Of a stretch of 64,000 bases of DNA, positions 42,446-50,470 are shown one piece after another. Source of the DNA: DASWOJ01 sp964242415. Lineage in GTDB: Bacteria; Pseudomonadota; Alphaproteobacteria; Acetobacterales; Acetobacteraceae. Made by a program: the position numbers and the translations under genes. The DNA lies in assembly GCA_964242415.1 (NCBI GenBank), contig CAXTAT010000026.1:20334-84333 (forward strand). Direction: 5' to 3'. Below the pieces are notes generated by a model. The model worked only from the letters and a program-made list of their open reading frames with translations. It had not been told where the DNA came from and did not search any database. Position 1 is the first letter of the stretch. Each line of letters opens with the position of its first letter.

Positions 42446-43003
42446 GTGGCGGTTGAGAATGGTGTCATCGAAATCGAGAGCGACAAGCGCATCGCGCTGC
42501 TGATCGCCATCCTGGCGCTGTTCCTCGCCATCTTCGAGACCGGGGCCAAAAGCGCCCAGACCGAGGCGATTAGCCAGAACGTCGAGGCGACCAACCTGTG
42601 GGCGTTCTACCAGGCCCGCACCATCCGCCAGACCACGGTCCGCACTGCGGCCGATGCCGCCGAGTTGCAGCGTGCCGCCACCGCCGACCCTGCCGTGCGT
42701 GCCGCCATCGAGGCGCAGCAGAAGGCTTGGCGCGACCAGGCCACAGGTTGGGAAAGCAACAAAGCCGACGGCCGCAAGGAGCTGACCGAGAAGGCCCGCG
42801 CCACCGAGGAGAGCCGCGAGCGGTTCATGGCGCAGTACCACTTCTATGAATATGCGGCGGCGCTGCTGCAGGTCGCCATCGTGATCGCCTCGGCGTCGAT
42901 CATCACCTCCATTCCGCCGCTGGCGCTGCTCAGCGTCCTGCTGGCGGTGGGCGGCGTGGTGCTGGGCGGCATCGGCTTCTTCGCGCCGCAGATGCAGCTT
43001 TAG
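42446..43003 (+). CDS. DUF4337 membrane protein
   Basis: A 185-residue protein starting at GTG. One N-terminal helix (IALLIAILALFLAIFETG), a central coiled segment rich in Ala, Gln and Glu (SQNVEATNLWAFYQARTIRQ), and two C-terminal helices (AALLQVAIVIASASIITS; LALLSVLLAVGGVVLGGIGF). This layout and the NLWAFYQAKT-like segment are typical of DUF4337, a family of unknown function. It is 18 bases downstream of the methyltransferase and 8 bases upstream of the nucleotidyltransferase gene. Confidence 0.85.
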   Translation: MAVENGVIEIESDKRIALLIAILALFLAIFETGAKSAQTEAISQNVEATNLWAFYQARTIRQTTVRTAADAAELQRAATADPAVRAAIEAQQKAWRDQATGWESNKADGRKELTEKARATEESRERFMAQYHFYEYAAALLQVAIVIASASIITSIPPLALLSVLLAVGGVVLGGIGFFAPQMQL

Positions 43004-43011
43004 GCGGAGCC

Positions 43012-43905
43012 ATGCTGCTGCAGACGCTGCGCTCTGCCGCCGCGATCCATCCGCCGCGCTGGCTGGTCGATAACACGGCATACCTCACCGTCATGGGCAG
43101 CCAGTCCTATGGCGTGTCGGGCGAGACGTCGGACGTGGACATCTACGGCGTCTGCATCCCGCCGAAGGACATGGTGTTCCCGCATCTGGCCGGGGAGGTC
43201 GCCGGGTTCGGCGAGCCAAGCCCGCGGTTCGACCAGTGGCAGCAGCATCATGTGCCTGCCGGGAACGGGCGTGACACGACATACGACTTCCAGGTGTTCG
43301 GCATCGTCCGCTACTTCCAGTTGTGCCTGGAATGCAACCCGAACGTGATCGACAGCCTGTTCACGCCCCGGCGCTGCGTCATGCACTCGACCCAGGTGGG
43401 CGAGGCGATGCGCGAGAACCGCAAGCTGTTCCTGCACAAGGGGGCCTGGCACCGGTTCCGCGGCTATGCCTATGCGCAGATGCACAAGATCAAGGGCCGG
43501 GTGAACGCCTCCAGCCCGGCGCGGGCGGAGAGCATTGCGCGGTTCGGCTACGACGTGAAGTTCGCCTACCATGTCGTGCGGCTGCTGGACGAGGTGGAGC
43601 AGATCATGGTCGAGGGCGACCTGGACCTGGAGCGCAACCGCGAGCAACTGAAGAGCATCCGCCGCGGCGAGTGGACGTTGGAGGCGCTGCAGGCGCACTT
43701 CGACGCCAAGGAGCGCGCGTTGGAGAACGCCTATGCCGCCTCAAGCCTGCCGGCGGCGCCGGACGAGGCGCGGATCAAGGCGGTGCTGCTGGGGTGCCTG
43801 GAGATGCACTATGGGTCGCTGGGCGAGGCGGTGCGCCGCGATCCCTCGGCGGAGCGGCTGGCGCGCGACATCCGCGACGTGCTGGACCGGCATGGTGTGG
43901 GGTAG
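43012..43905 (+). CDS. Predicted nucleotidyltransferase of the DNA polymerase beta superfamily (YcgL/RlaP-like)
   Basis: A 297-residue protein with the nucleotidyltransferase signature GSQSYGVSGETSDVDIYGVC (GS followed by DxD). The later parts ECNPNVIDSLFTP, RGYAYAQMHKIKG and the ARFGYDVKFAYHVVRLLDEV helix match a family of polymerase-beta-type proteins that includes RNA-repair-associated members. The exact substrate is not known; candidates are RNA ends or small nucleotides. Last gene of the apparent 41387-43905 unit; a palindromic element follows. Confidence 0.82.
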   Translation: MLLQTLRSAAAIHPPRWLVDNTAYLTVMGSQSYGVSGETSDVDIYGVCIPPKDMVFPHLAGEVAGFGEPSPRFDQWQQHHVPAGNGRDTTYDFQVFGIVRYFQLCLECNPNVIDSLFTPRRCVMHSTQVGEAMRENRKLFLHKGAWHRFRGYAYAQMHKIKGRVNASSPARAESIARFGYDVKFAYHVVRLLDEVEQIMVEGDLDLERNREQLKSIRRGEWTLEALQAHFDAKERALENAYAASSLPAAPDEARIKAVLLGCLEMHYGSLGEAVRRDPSAERLARDIRDVLDRHGVG

Positions 43906-43945
43906 GGCCTGATGCGCCGCCGGTGACGCCAAGCCGGCACTGACT

Positions 43946-44096
43946 CCCTCTCCCCGCTTCGGGAGAGGGTTGGGGTGAGGGGGTCTTGGCTGCGGAGCGG
44001 CAAGCAGCGCATGTCGAGGGATCGCCGGCCCGCGTCGGTTGGGACTGTGCTTGCGGCAAGACCCCCTCACCCCGACCCTCTCCCGGAGGGAGAGGG
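43946..44096. repeat. Palindromic element, copy 13 (subtype B)
   Basis: Left arm 43946-43981 with the GCTTCGGG loop, right arm 44064-44096. Inner inverted bases GGGGGTCTTGGCTGC and GCGGCAAGACCCCC define subtype B. It lies between the nucleotidyltransferase gene and the catabolic locus. Confidence 0.92.
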
Positions 44097-44195
44097 AGAA
44101 GACAGCACCGCCATCGCCCGGCCGGTTGCGGCGCGCTTGACACCTTCGCCCTGCCGGCGTGATCGTATGCACACGAACGATCAGGAAGCCCCGCC

Positions 44196-45032
44196 ATGGC
44201 CAGCTACCTGCGCCCGACTACCCTGCCCGACGCCCTGGCCGCGCTGCGTTGCCAGCCGCGCACCGTGCTGGCTGGCGGCACCGACCACTTCCCAGCCCGC
44301 GCCACCTGGGAACCCGACGAGGACATCCTTGACCTTGCCGCCATCACCGCCCTGCGCGGCATCAGCCGCGCCGGCGGGGTGTGGCGCATCCCTGCCCTGA
44401 CCACCTGGACCGACCTGATGGAGGCCAGCCTGCCCCCCCTGTTCGACGGCCTGCGCGCCGCGGCACAGCAGGTCGGCAGCCGGCAGATTCGCAACGCCGG
44501 CACAATCGCCGGCAATGTTTGCAGCGCCAGCCCGGCGGCGGACGGCATCCCCGCCCTGCTGGCGCTCGACGCGGCCATGCTGCTGCAAAGCGCCGCCGGC
44601 TCCCGCACGCTGCCGCTGGCGGAGTTCGTGCTCGGCCCCCGGCAGACGGCCGGGCGCGCGGACGAGCTGGTGACGGCGGTGCTGGTGCCGGACGGGGCGG
44701 CACGGTCGGTGTTCCTCAAGCTGGGGGCGCGGCGCTGCCTGGTCAGCTCCATCACGATGGTTGCCGTCACGCTGCAACAAGATAGGGCCGGCCGGGTCGA
44801 ACGCGCCCGGGTGGCCGTCGGCGCCTGCGGTCCCAAGGCGGTCCGGCTGCCGTCGCTGGAGGCAGCCCTGCTCGGCGCCGTGCCGCATCCAGGGCTGTTG
44901 CGGGCGGAGCACCTCCAGCCGCTGTCCCCCATCGACGACGTGCATGGCACCGCCGCCCACCGCATCGCCGCCACGCTGGAGCTGCTGCGCCGCGCCCTGG
45001 ACGGGTTCGCATCCCGGAGCGCCGCCGCGTGA
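44196..45032 (+). CDS. Molybdenum hydroxylase, FAD-binding subunit (CoxM-like)
   Basis: A 278-residue FAD subunit of the xanthine dehydrogenase/CO dehydrogenase family. FAD-binding marks are TVLAGGTDHFPAR near residue 25 and RNAGTIAGNVCSASPAADGI near residue 100, followed by a typical CO_deh_flav_C C-terminal domain (RVAVGACGPKAVRLPSLEAA). It passes electrons from the Mo/Fe-S subunit to an acceptor. Its stop overlaps the start of the Mo subunit gene by 4 bases (GTGA), so the two are translationally coupled. It begins the long plus-strand locus 44196-55748. Confidence 0.92.
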   Translation: MASYLRPTTLPDALAALRCQPRTVLAGGTDHFPARATWEPDEDILDLAAITALRGISRAGGVWRIPALTTWTDLMEASLPPLFDGLRAAAQQVGSRQIRNAGTIAGNVCSASPAADGIPALLALDAAMLLQSAAGSRTLPLAEFVLGPRQTAGRADELVTAVLVPDGAARSVFLKLGARRCLVSSITMVAVTLQQDRAGRVERARVAVGACGPKAVRLPSLEAALLGAVPHPGLLRAEHLQPLSPIDDVHGTAAHRIAATLELLRRALDGFASRSAAA

Positions 45033-47746
45033 GGTCGCCCGCCAAAGCCTTTGCCTTCACCCTGAACGGCCGTGCCACCGAGGTCCGCGTTCCCCCTGGC
45101 CGGCGCCTGTCCGACGTGCTGCGGGACGACCTGGGCCTGACCGGCACCAAGGTCGGCTGCAACGCCGGGCATTGCGGCTCCTGCACGGTGCTGCTGGATG
45201 GCCGCCAGGTGTGCGCCTGCCTGGTTCCCGCGGGCCGCCTGGCCGGCGCCAGCCTGACGACCGTGGAGGGCCTGGGCCGCAACGGCCTGAACGCCTTGCA
45301 GCGGGCCTTTCTGCGTCATGGCGCCGCGCAGTGCGGCATGTGCACGCCGGGCATGCTGATGGCTGCGACCGACCTGCTGGCGCGCGTCCCCCTTCCGACC
45401 GAGGCGCAGGTGCAGGACGCCCTGGGCGGCGTGCTGTGCCGCTGCACCGGCTACCGCAAGATCATCGAGGCCGTGCTGGATGTCGGGGGCAACGTCCCGC
45501 TGCTGGCGCCCGAGGCCGGCGCCGCCGTGGGCGCAAGGCTGCCCAAGGTGGACGGCGCCGCCAAGCTGACGGGCGCCGAACGCTTCGGCGCCGACGCGGT
45601 GCCGGACGAGGCCTGGCTGACCCTGCGCGTGGTCCGCAGCCCGCACCCGCACGCCCGGTTCACCCTGGGCGACTTCGGCCCGGTGCTGGCCGCGCACCCC
45701 GGCCTGGTCCGCGTGCTGACCGCCGCCGACATCCCGGGCCGCAACCTGTATGGCATCTATGCCACCGGCAAGGACCAGCCCGTGCTGGCGGACGGCCTGG
45801 CGCGCTACCGCGGCGACCCCGTGTGCGCCCTGGTCGGCGACGCGGAGACGGTGGCCGCGCTGCGGGACGAGGCGTTGCCGATCACCTGGGAGGTGCTGCC
45901 GCCAGTCACCTTCGACACCGCCGCCACCGCGCCCGGCCTGCACGCCCATGCGCCGGGCAACGTGCTGTGCCGGGGCCGGGTGGTGCGCGGCGACATCGAG
46001 GCCGGGCTGCGCGCCGCCGCCCACGCGGGCATCGCGACCGAGACCGGCTTCGTCGAGCACGCCTACATCGAGCCGGAGGCCGGCTATGCCCGCCGTGTCG
46101 GCGACCGGATCGAGGTCGTGGCCTGCACCCAAAGCCCCTACTTGGACCGCGACGAGCTGGCGCTGATCCTCGGCCTGCGCCAGGACCAGGTGCGCGTGGT
46201 GCCCACCGCGGTCGGCGGCGGCTTCGGCGGCAAGCTGGACCTGTCGGTGCAGCCGCTGGCCTGCGTTGCCGCCTGGCTGCTGCATCGCCCGGTCCGCCTG
46301 GTCTATACCCGGCCGGAGAGCATGGCGGCCACCACCAAGCGCCACCCCGCCCGCATCCGGGCCGAGGCCGCCGCCGATGCGGGGGGCCGCCTGACCGCGC
46401 TGCGCTTCCATGGCGACTTCAATACCGGCGCGTATGCGAGTTGGGGTCCCACCGTCGCCGACCGCGTGCCGATCCATGCCAGCGGCCCGTATCGCGTGCC
46501 CGCCGTCCACGCGACCAGCACGGCGCTGCACACCAACGATCCGCCAGCCGGCGCCTTCCGCGGCTTCGGCGTGCCACAGGCCAGCCTGGCGACCGAGGCG
46601 CTGATGGACATGCTGGCCGCGCAGCTCGGGCTGGATGCGCTGGAGTTCCGGCACCGCAACGCGCTGCGGCCCGGCGATGTCACCGGCACGGGGCAGGTCA
46701 TGGGCGCTGGCACCGCGCTGGCCGAATGTCTGGACGCGCTGCGCCCACGGTGGGCGGAGCTGCGGGCCACGGCCGCCGCGTTCCGGCATCCGGTGCTGCG
46801 CCGGGGCGTGGGCGTGGCCTGCATGTGGTACGGGATCGGCAACACCAGCATGTCCAACCCGTCCCGGATGGTGGTCGGCATCGACCCGGCGGGCCGCGCG
46901 GTGCTGCTGTCGGGGGCGCTGGATATCGGCCAGGGGTCCAATACCGTCATGGTGCAGATCGCCGCCGATGCGCTGGGCATTCCGGTGGCGGCGATGGGCC
47001 TGGTGTCGGGCGACACCGACCGCACCCGGGACGCGGGGAAGACCAGCGCCTCCCGCCAGACTTTTGTCAGTGGCAACGCGGTGCGGTTGGCGGGCGAGGC
47101 GTTGCGGGGCGACATCCTGCGCCGGGCCAATGCCGGGGATGGGGCGCGGATCGCGTTGGATGGCGGGGTGGTCCGGGTGGCGCATGACGGCACCACCAGC
47201 ACCTTGGACCTTGCCGGCTTGGCCGCCGACGCGGACGGGTTCGTGCTGCGCGGTGAGGGCGTTTACGATCCGCCGACCACCGTGCTGGACGCGGACGGCC
47301 AGGGTGCGCCCTATGCCAGCTATGCCTTTGCCGCGCAGCTTGCCGAGGTGGAGGTCGATACCCGGCTTGGTACCGTCCGTGTGCTGCGGATCGTCGCGGC
47401 GCACGATGTGGGCCGCGCCGTGAACCCGCAGCAGGTCGAGGGCCAAATCCACGGCGGCATTGCCCAGGGGCTTGGCCTGGCGCTGATGGAGGAGTACGTG
47501 CCGGGCCGCACCGAGACCCTGCACGACTACCTGATCCCCACCATCGGCGATGTGCCGCCGATCGAGACCCTGCTGATCGAGGACCCCGACCCGCTTGGCC
47601 CGTATGGCGCGAAGGGCGTGGGGGAGCCGGCGCTGATCGCCACGGCCCCAGCCATCTTGAACGCCATCGCCGACGCCACCGGCGCCCGCCTGCTGCGCGT
47701 GCCCGCCACGCCCGCCCGGGTGCTGGCGGCGATCCAGGCGCTATGA
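45029..47746 (+). CDS. Molybdenum hydroxylase, fused [2Fe-2S] and Mo-binding subunit
   Basis: A 905-residue protein. Residues 1-160 contain two [2Fe-2S] sites: CNAGHCGSCTVLLDG with a later Cys, and CGMCTPGM with CRCTGY. The remainder is the molybdopterin-binding part with GGGFGGKLDLSVQPLAC, FRGFGVPQASLATEAL, ALDIGQGSNTVMVQI and the catalytic glutamate in YGAKGVGEPALIATAP. Such enzymes hydroxylate purines, N-heterocycles or aldehydes with water as oxygen source. The fusion of Fe-S and Mo parts while keeping a separate FAD subunit is less common than three separate subunits. The next gene suggests a nicotinate- or pyridine-like substrate. Confidence 0.92.
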   Translation: MRSPAKAFAFTLNGRATEVRVPPGRRLSDVLRDDLGLTGTKVGCNAGHCGSCTVLLDGRQVCACLVPAGRLAGASLTTVEGLGRNGLNALQRAFLRHGAAQCGMCTPGMLMAATDLLARVPLPTEAQVQDALGGVLCRCTGYRKIIEAVLDVGGNVPLLAPEAGAAVGARLPKVDGAAKLTGAERFGADAVPDEAWLTLRVVRSPHPHARFTLGDFGPVLAAHPGLVRVLTAADIPGRNLYGIYATGKDQPVLADGLARYRGDPVCALVGDAETVAALRDEALPITWEVLPPVTFDTAATAPGLHAHAPGNVLCRGRVVRGDIEAGLRAAAHAGIATETGFVEHAYIEPEAGYARRVGDRIEVVACTQSPYLDRDELALILGLRQDQVRVVPTAVGGGFGGKLDLSVQPLACVAAWLLHRPVRLVYTRPESMAATTKRHPARIRAEAAADAGGRLTALRFHGDFNTGAYASWGPTVADRVPIHASGPYRVPAVHATSTALHTNDPPAGAFRGFGVPQASLATEALMDMLAAQLGLDALEFRHRNALRPGDVTGTGQVMGAGTALAECLDALRPRWAELRATAAAFRHPVLRRGVGVACMWYGIGNTSMSNPSRMVVGIDPAGRAVLLSGALDIGQGSNTVMVQIAADALGIPVAAMGLVSGDTDRTRDAGKTSASRQTFVSGNAVRLAGEALRGDILRRANAGDGARIALDGGVVRVAHDGTTSTLDLAGLAADADGFVLRGEGVYDPPTTVLDADGQGAPYASYAFAAQLAEVEVDTRLGTVRVLRIVAAHDVGRAVNPQQVEGQIHGGIAQGLGLALMEEYVPGRTETLHDYLIPTIGDVPPIETLLIEDPDPLGPYGAKGVGEPALIATAPAILNAIADATGARLLRVPATPARVLAAIQAL

Positions 47747-47790
47747 TGCCGGCGGTCGTGCCCTTTTTTGGTGCGCTGGCCTTTGAGCCG

Positions 47791-47894
47791 CCGTCATTGC
47801 GAGCCGGGCTTGCGGCGTGGCAATCCAGGGCTGCATGGGGTGCGGTCTGGCGGCCCCTGGATTGCCGCGTCGCAAGCGCTCCTCGCAATGACGG
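47791..47894. repeat. Second palindromic repeat type (CGTCATTGCGAG family)
   Basis: CCGTCATTGCGAGCCGGGC (47791-47809) and its inverse CGCTCCTCGCAATGACGG (47877-47894) flank CGTGGCAATCCAGGG (47816-47830) and the inverse CCCCTGGATTGCCGCG (47854-47869). It is a 104-base near-perfect hairpin. Repeats built on CGTCATTGCGAG are, to my knowledge, widespread in proteobacterial genomes. Only this copy is in the window. Confidence 0.85.
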
Positions 47895-47936
47895 GCGGGG
47901 GGTGGGGCGAACCGGTCGAAGCGGGGGATGGTTGGC

Positions 47937-49508
47937 ATGACCACCCACGCCAGCATGGACGCCCCGGACGGCGCTGCCTTGGCCGCGGCGTTGCCGACCG
48001 CGGCGGACGCGCCGGTAAGCACCGCAGCGGACACCACGGCGAGGGCCGCGGCAGACGCTACGGCAAGGGCCGCGCCGGACGCCACGGTAAGCAACGCGGC
48101 GGACATCATCACCTGCGACGCCTGCCCGGTGCTGTGCCGCATTCGGCCGGGCAAGACCGGGGCTTGCGACCGGTATGGCAACATCGACGGGCGCCTGGCC
48201 CGGATGGACCCGCTCGTGGTGCTGTCGCACGACCCGGCCCGGGTGCCGCTCGGCGTGTGGGACGGCAACGCGGTGGCCGCGCAGGACGTGACCCTGACCG
48301 CCATTGGCGCGGGGACCACCTACCCCGACTACAAGCCCGCCCCGTTCATCGTCGGCAGCACCATCGACGGCGTGGACATGGTGACGGTCGTGACCGAGGG
48401 CGTGTTCAGCTACTGCGGCCTGAAGGTGAAGATCGACACTGACCGCCACATCGGCCCCGAATGCGCCCCGGTCCGCGCCGGCGGCGAGCAGGTCGGCCAC
48501 GTCACCACCGCCGAGTACGGCAGCCAGATGCTCAGCCTCGGCGGCGTCCGCCACCTGACCGGCGGCAGCAAGCGCGAGGGCGTGGCGACCTGCGCGGCGA
48601 TGCTGGCGCTCGCCAACCGCGGCGCGGTGGAGCTGACGGTGGACGGCGGCGCGAGCCTGCGCGTGCAGTCCGGCCAGCCTCCGGTGATCGGCGGCGTAGA
48701 GGAGGCGCGGATGCGCGTCGGCTGCGGCAGCGCCACCATCGGCATCTTCGCGCCGCAATGGGCCGGGCACGCCGACGAGGTGATCGTCGTGGACGACCAC
48801 ATCACCGGCGTGCTGACCGAGCACCAGGCCGGCCGCTTCCTGGGTCTGCGCCCGGCCGGCATCCGGGTGCGCGGGCGGCGCAGCACGCCGGGGCGCTACT
48901 TCCAGGTGGCAAACCCTGGCGCGGGGTGGGGCGGCACCGACGTGCAGGACCCGCTGGACATCATCGAGCGCATCGACCCCAAGCTCGCCTGGCCCGGCCT
49001 GCGGCTACTGATGGTGTCCACCACGGGGGAGCATGCCGGCTGGTACGTGTTGGACGACGCGCTGCGACTGCAGCCGGCGCCGATGCCGACCGCCATCGCC
49101 GCCGCGGTCGCGCGCATCGGGGAGAACTGCGAGCCGGCGTTGTGCTCGGTGCTGTTCATGGCCGGGGCGGGCGGCTCGCTGCGGGCCGGGGCGACGGACA
49201 ATCCGGTGCTGCTGACCCGCAGCGTGCAAAGCCGGCTGACCCGGGTGACCGCCGGGGGGGCGCCGGTGTTCGTGTGGCCCGGCGGGGGGATCACCTACAT
49301 GGTGGATGTCGCGGCCCTGCCGGACAACGCCTTTGGCAGCGTGCCGACGCCGGCCCTGGTCGGGCCGATCGAGTTCACGCTGCCGCTGGCTGATTACGCG
49401 GCGCTGGGCGGCTACATGGACCGCGTGCGGCGGCTGGAGGACGTGCTGCGGGAACAACGTCCCCTTGTAGCTGCTTCTCCCTCTCCCCCCGGGAGAGGGC
49501 CGGGGTGA
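47937..49508 (+). CDS. 6-hydroxynicotinate reductase-like Fe-S protein
   Basis: A 523-residue protein. Residues 22-53 are four 8-residue tandem repeats (from 24-base DNA repeats) that look dispensable. A four-cysteine motif follows (Cys60, 63, 67 and 77: CDACPVLC and GACDRYGN) that could hold an Fe-S cluster. Segments such as HIGPECAPVRAGGEQVGHVT, LTGGSKREGVATCAAML and YFQVANPGAGWGGTDVQDPL recall proteins annotated as 6-hydroxynicotinate reductase, which reduce the ring in anaerobic-type nicotinate breakdown. RAGATDNP near residue 420 contains a GAT that might accept a covalent flavin. The last nine residues and the stop come from a palindromic element. ATG 47928 is an alternative start. Confidence 0.78.
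   Translation: MTTHASMDAPDGAALAAALPTAADAPVSTAADTTARAAADATARAAPDATVSNAADIITCDACPVLCRIRPGKTGACDRYGNIDGRLARMDPLVVLSHDPARVPLGVWDGNAVAAQDVTLTAIGAGTTYPDYKPAPFIVGSTIDGVDMVTVVTEGVFSYCGLKVKIDTDRHIGPECAPVRAGGEQVGHVTTAEYGSQMLSLGGVRHLTGGSKREGVATCAAMLALANRGAVELTVDGGASLRVQSGQPPVIGGVEEARMRVGCGSATIGIFAPQWAGHADEVIVVDDHITGVLTEHQAGRFLGLRPAGIRVRGRRSTPGRYFQVANPGAGWGGTDVQDPLDIIERIDPKLAWPGLRLLMVSTTGEHAGWYVLDDALRLQPAPMPTAIAAAVARIGENCEPALCSVLFMAGAGGSLRAGATDNPVLLTRSVQSRLTRVTAGGAPVFVWPGGGITYMVDVAALPDNAFGSVPTPALVGPIEFTLPLADYAALGGYMDRVRRLEDVLREQRPLVAASPSPPGRGPG
48000..48095 (+). repeat. Four tandem 24-base repeats within the reductase-like gene
   Basis: Units start at 48000, 48024, 48048 and 48072, with a partial fifth unit (GCGGCGGAC) after. 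They encode variants of AADATARA in frame. Positions 1-9 of each unit vary around GCGGCGGAC. Confidence 0.88.
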
Positions 49509-49632
49509 GGGGGTCTTGCGGTGCCGGCGTTGGCTCTTGGAGGGCCGGCGCGTTTGCTGGACAGGATGGTGCTTGCCCGCTCCCTCACCCCGGCCTTGGT
49601 CCGCGTTGCGGCCCAAGCCCGGAGGGAGAGGG
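49479..49632. repeat. Palindromic element, copy 14, variant with an extra hairpin
   Basis: Left arm 49479-49511 holds the stop codon of the reductase-like gene. Right arm 49582-49632 is longer than usual because CTTGGTCCGCGTTGCGG and CCCAAGCC replace the CTCTCC stem, forming an extra stem-loop. The purine-rich end GAGAAGGGGG lies just ahead of the next gene. Confidence 0.88.
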
Positions 49633-49648
49633 AGAAGGGGGTGGGCGG

Positions 49649-50470
49649 TTGCATTTGCGGCATGGCCCGATTGATTTGCTCTGCCGCGCTTGGGGTGACC
49701 CGGCGGAGGTTCGCGCCGCCTACGCCCAGGCTGCCGCAGCCTTTCCCGCTATCCTGCCGACGCTGTGCGCCGAGCTGCCGGCCCTTCGCGCCCCGCTGCC
49801 GGGCCTGCCGCCGCAGGGTCCCGTTGCGCGCGCGATGCACGCCGCCTGTAGGCCCCATGCTGGGCGCTTCATCACCCCCATGGCCGCAGTTGCCGGCGCC
49901 GTGGCCGACGCCCTGCTGGCGGCGATGCTCGTGGGACGCCGGATCAGCCGCGCCTTCGTCAACAATGGTGGCGACATCGCCGTCCACCTCGCGCCCGGCG
50001 AGTCCCTGCGCTGCGGCCTGGTGACGGACCTTGCGGCCCCGGCGCTCGACGGCCTGTTCACGCTGCACGCGGCCGCCCGGTCCCGCGGCGTCGCCACCTC
50101 CGGCCGGGCCTGCAAGGGCCGGGGCGGGCGCAGCTTCTCGTTCGGCATCGCGGACTCGGTGACGGTGCTGGCGCGCACGGCGGCGCAGGCCGATGCGGCG
50201 GCAACCGTGCTGGGCAATGCCGTGGACCTGCCGGGCCACCCCGCCGTGCTGCGCCGCCCGGCAGACAGCATTGATCCCGACAGCGACCTCGGCGCGCGGC
50301 TGGTGACGTGGGACCTGGGGCCGCTCACCGCCGCGGAGGCCGACGCAGCCCTGGACGCTGGGCGCCGGGAGGCCGATGCTCTGCGCGCCCGCGGCCTGAT
50401 CGACGGCGCGGTGCTGACGCTGCGCGGCCGGGTGGCGGCGAGCCTGCCTGCAACGCTGGAGACCGCATGA
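49649..50470 (+). CDS. UPF0280 family protein, ApbE-like fold expected
   Basis: A 273-residue protein matching UPF0280: GPIDLLCRAWGDPAEVRAAY, GRFITPMAAVAGAVADALL, SRAFVNNGGDIAVHLAPGES, SRGVATSGRACKGRGGRSFS, FGIADSVTVLARTAAQADAA and SDLGARLVTWDLGPL. To my knowledge the family is related to ApbE flavin transferases, but no activity is proven. The start is the TTG at 49649, 7 bases after GAAGGGGG, which comes from the end of a palindromic element; no ATG is available at the right place. Its stop overlaps the next start by 4 bases. A role in maturing the reductase-like protein encoded upstream is plausible. Confidence 0.88.
   Translation: MHLRHGPIDLLCRAWGDPAEVRAAYAQAAAAFPAILPTLCAELPALRAPLPGLPPQGPVARAMHAACRPHAGRFITPMAAVAGAVADALLAAMLVGRRISRAFVNNGGDIAVHLAPGESLRCGLVTDLAAPALDGLFTLHAAARSRGVATSGRACKGRGGRSFSFGIADSVTVLARTAAQADAAATVLGNAVDLPGHPAVLRRPADSIDPDSDLGARLVTWDLGPLTAAEADAALDAGRREADALRARGLIDGAVLTLRGRVAASLPATLETA

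Noticed and set aside
44204..47524. An open frame of 1106 codons on the minus strand opposite the molybdenum hydroxylase genes
   Set aside because: It mirrors real, motif-bearing genes on the plus strand, is His/Arg/Gly-rich and carries no motif. High GC makes such antisense frames common throughout the window.
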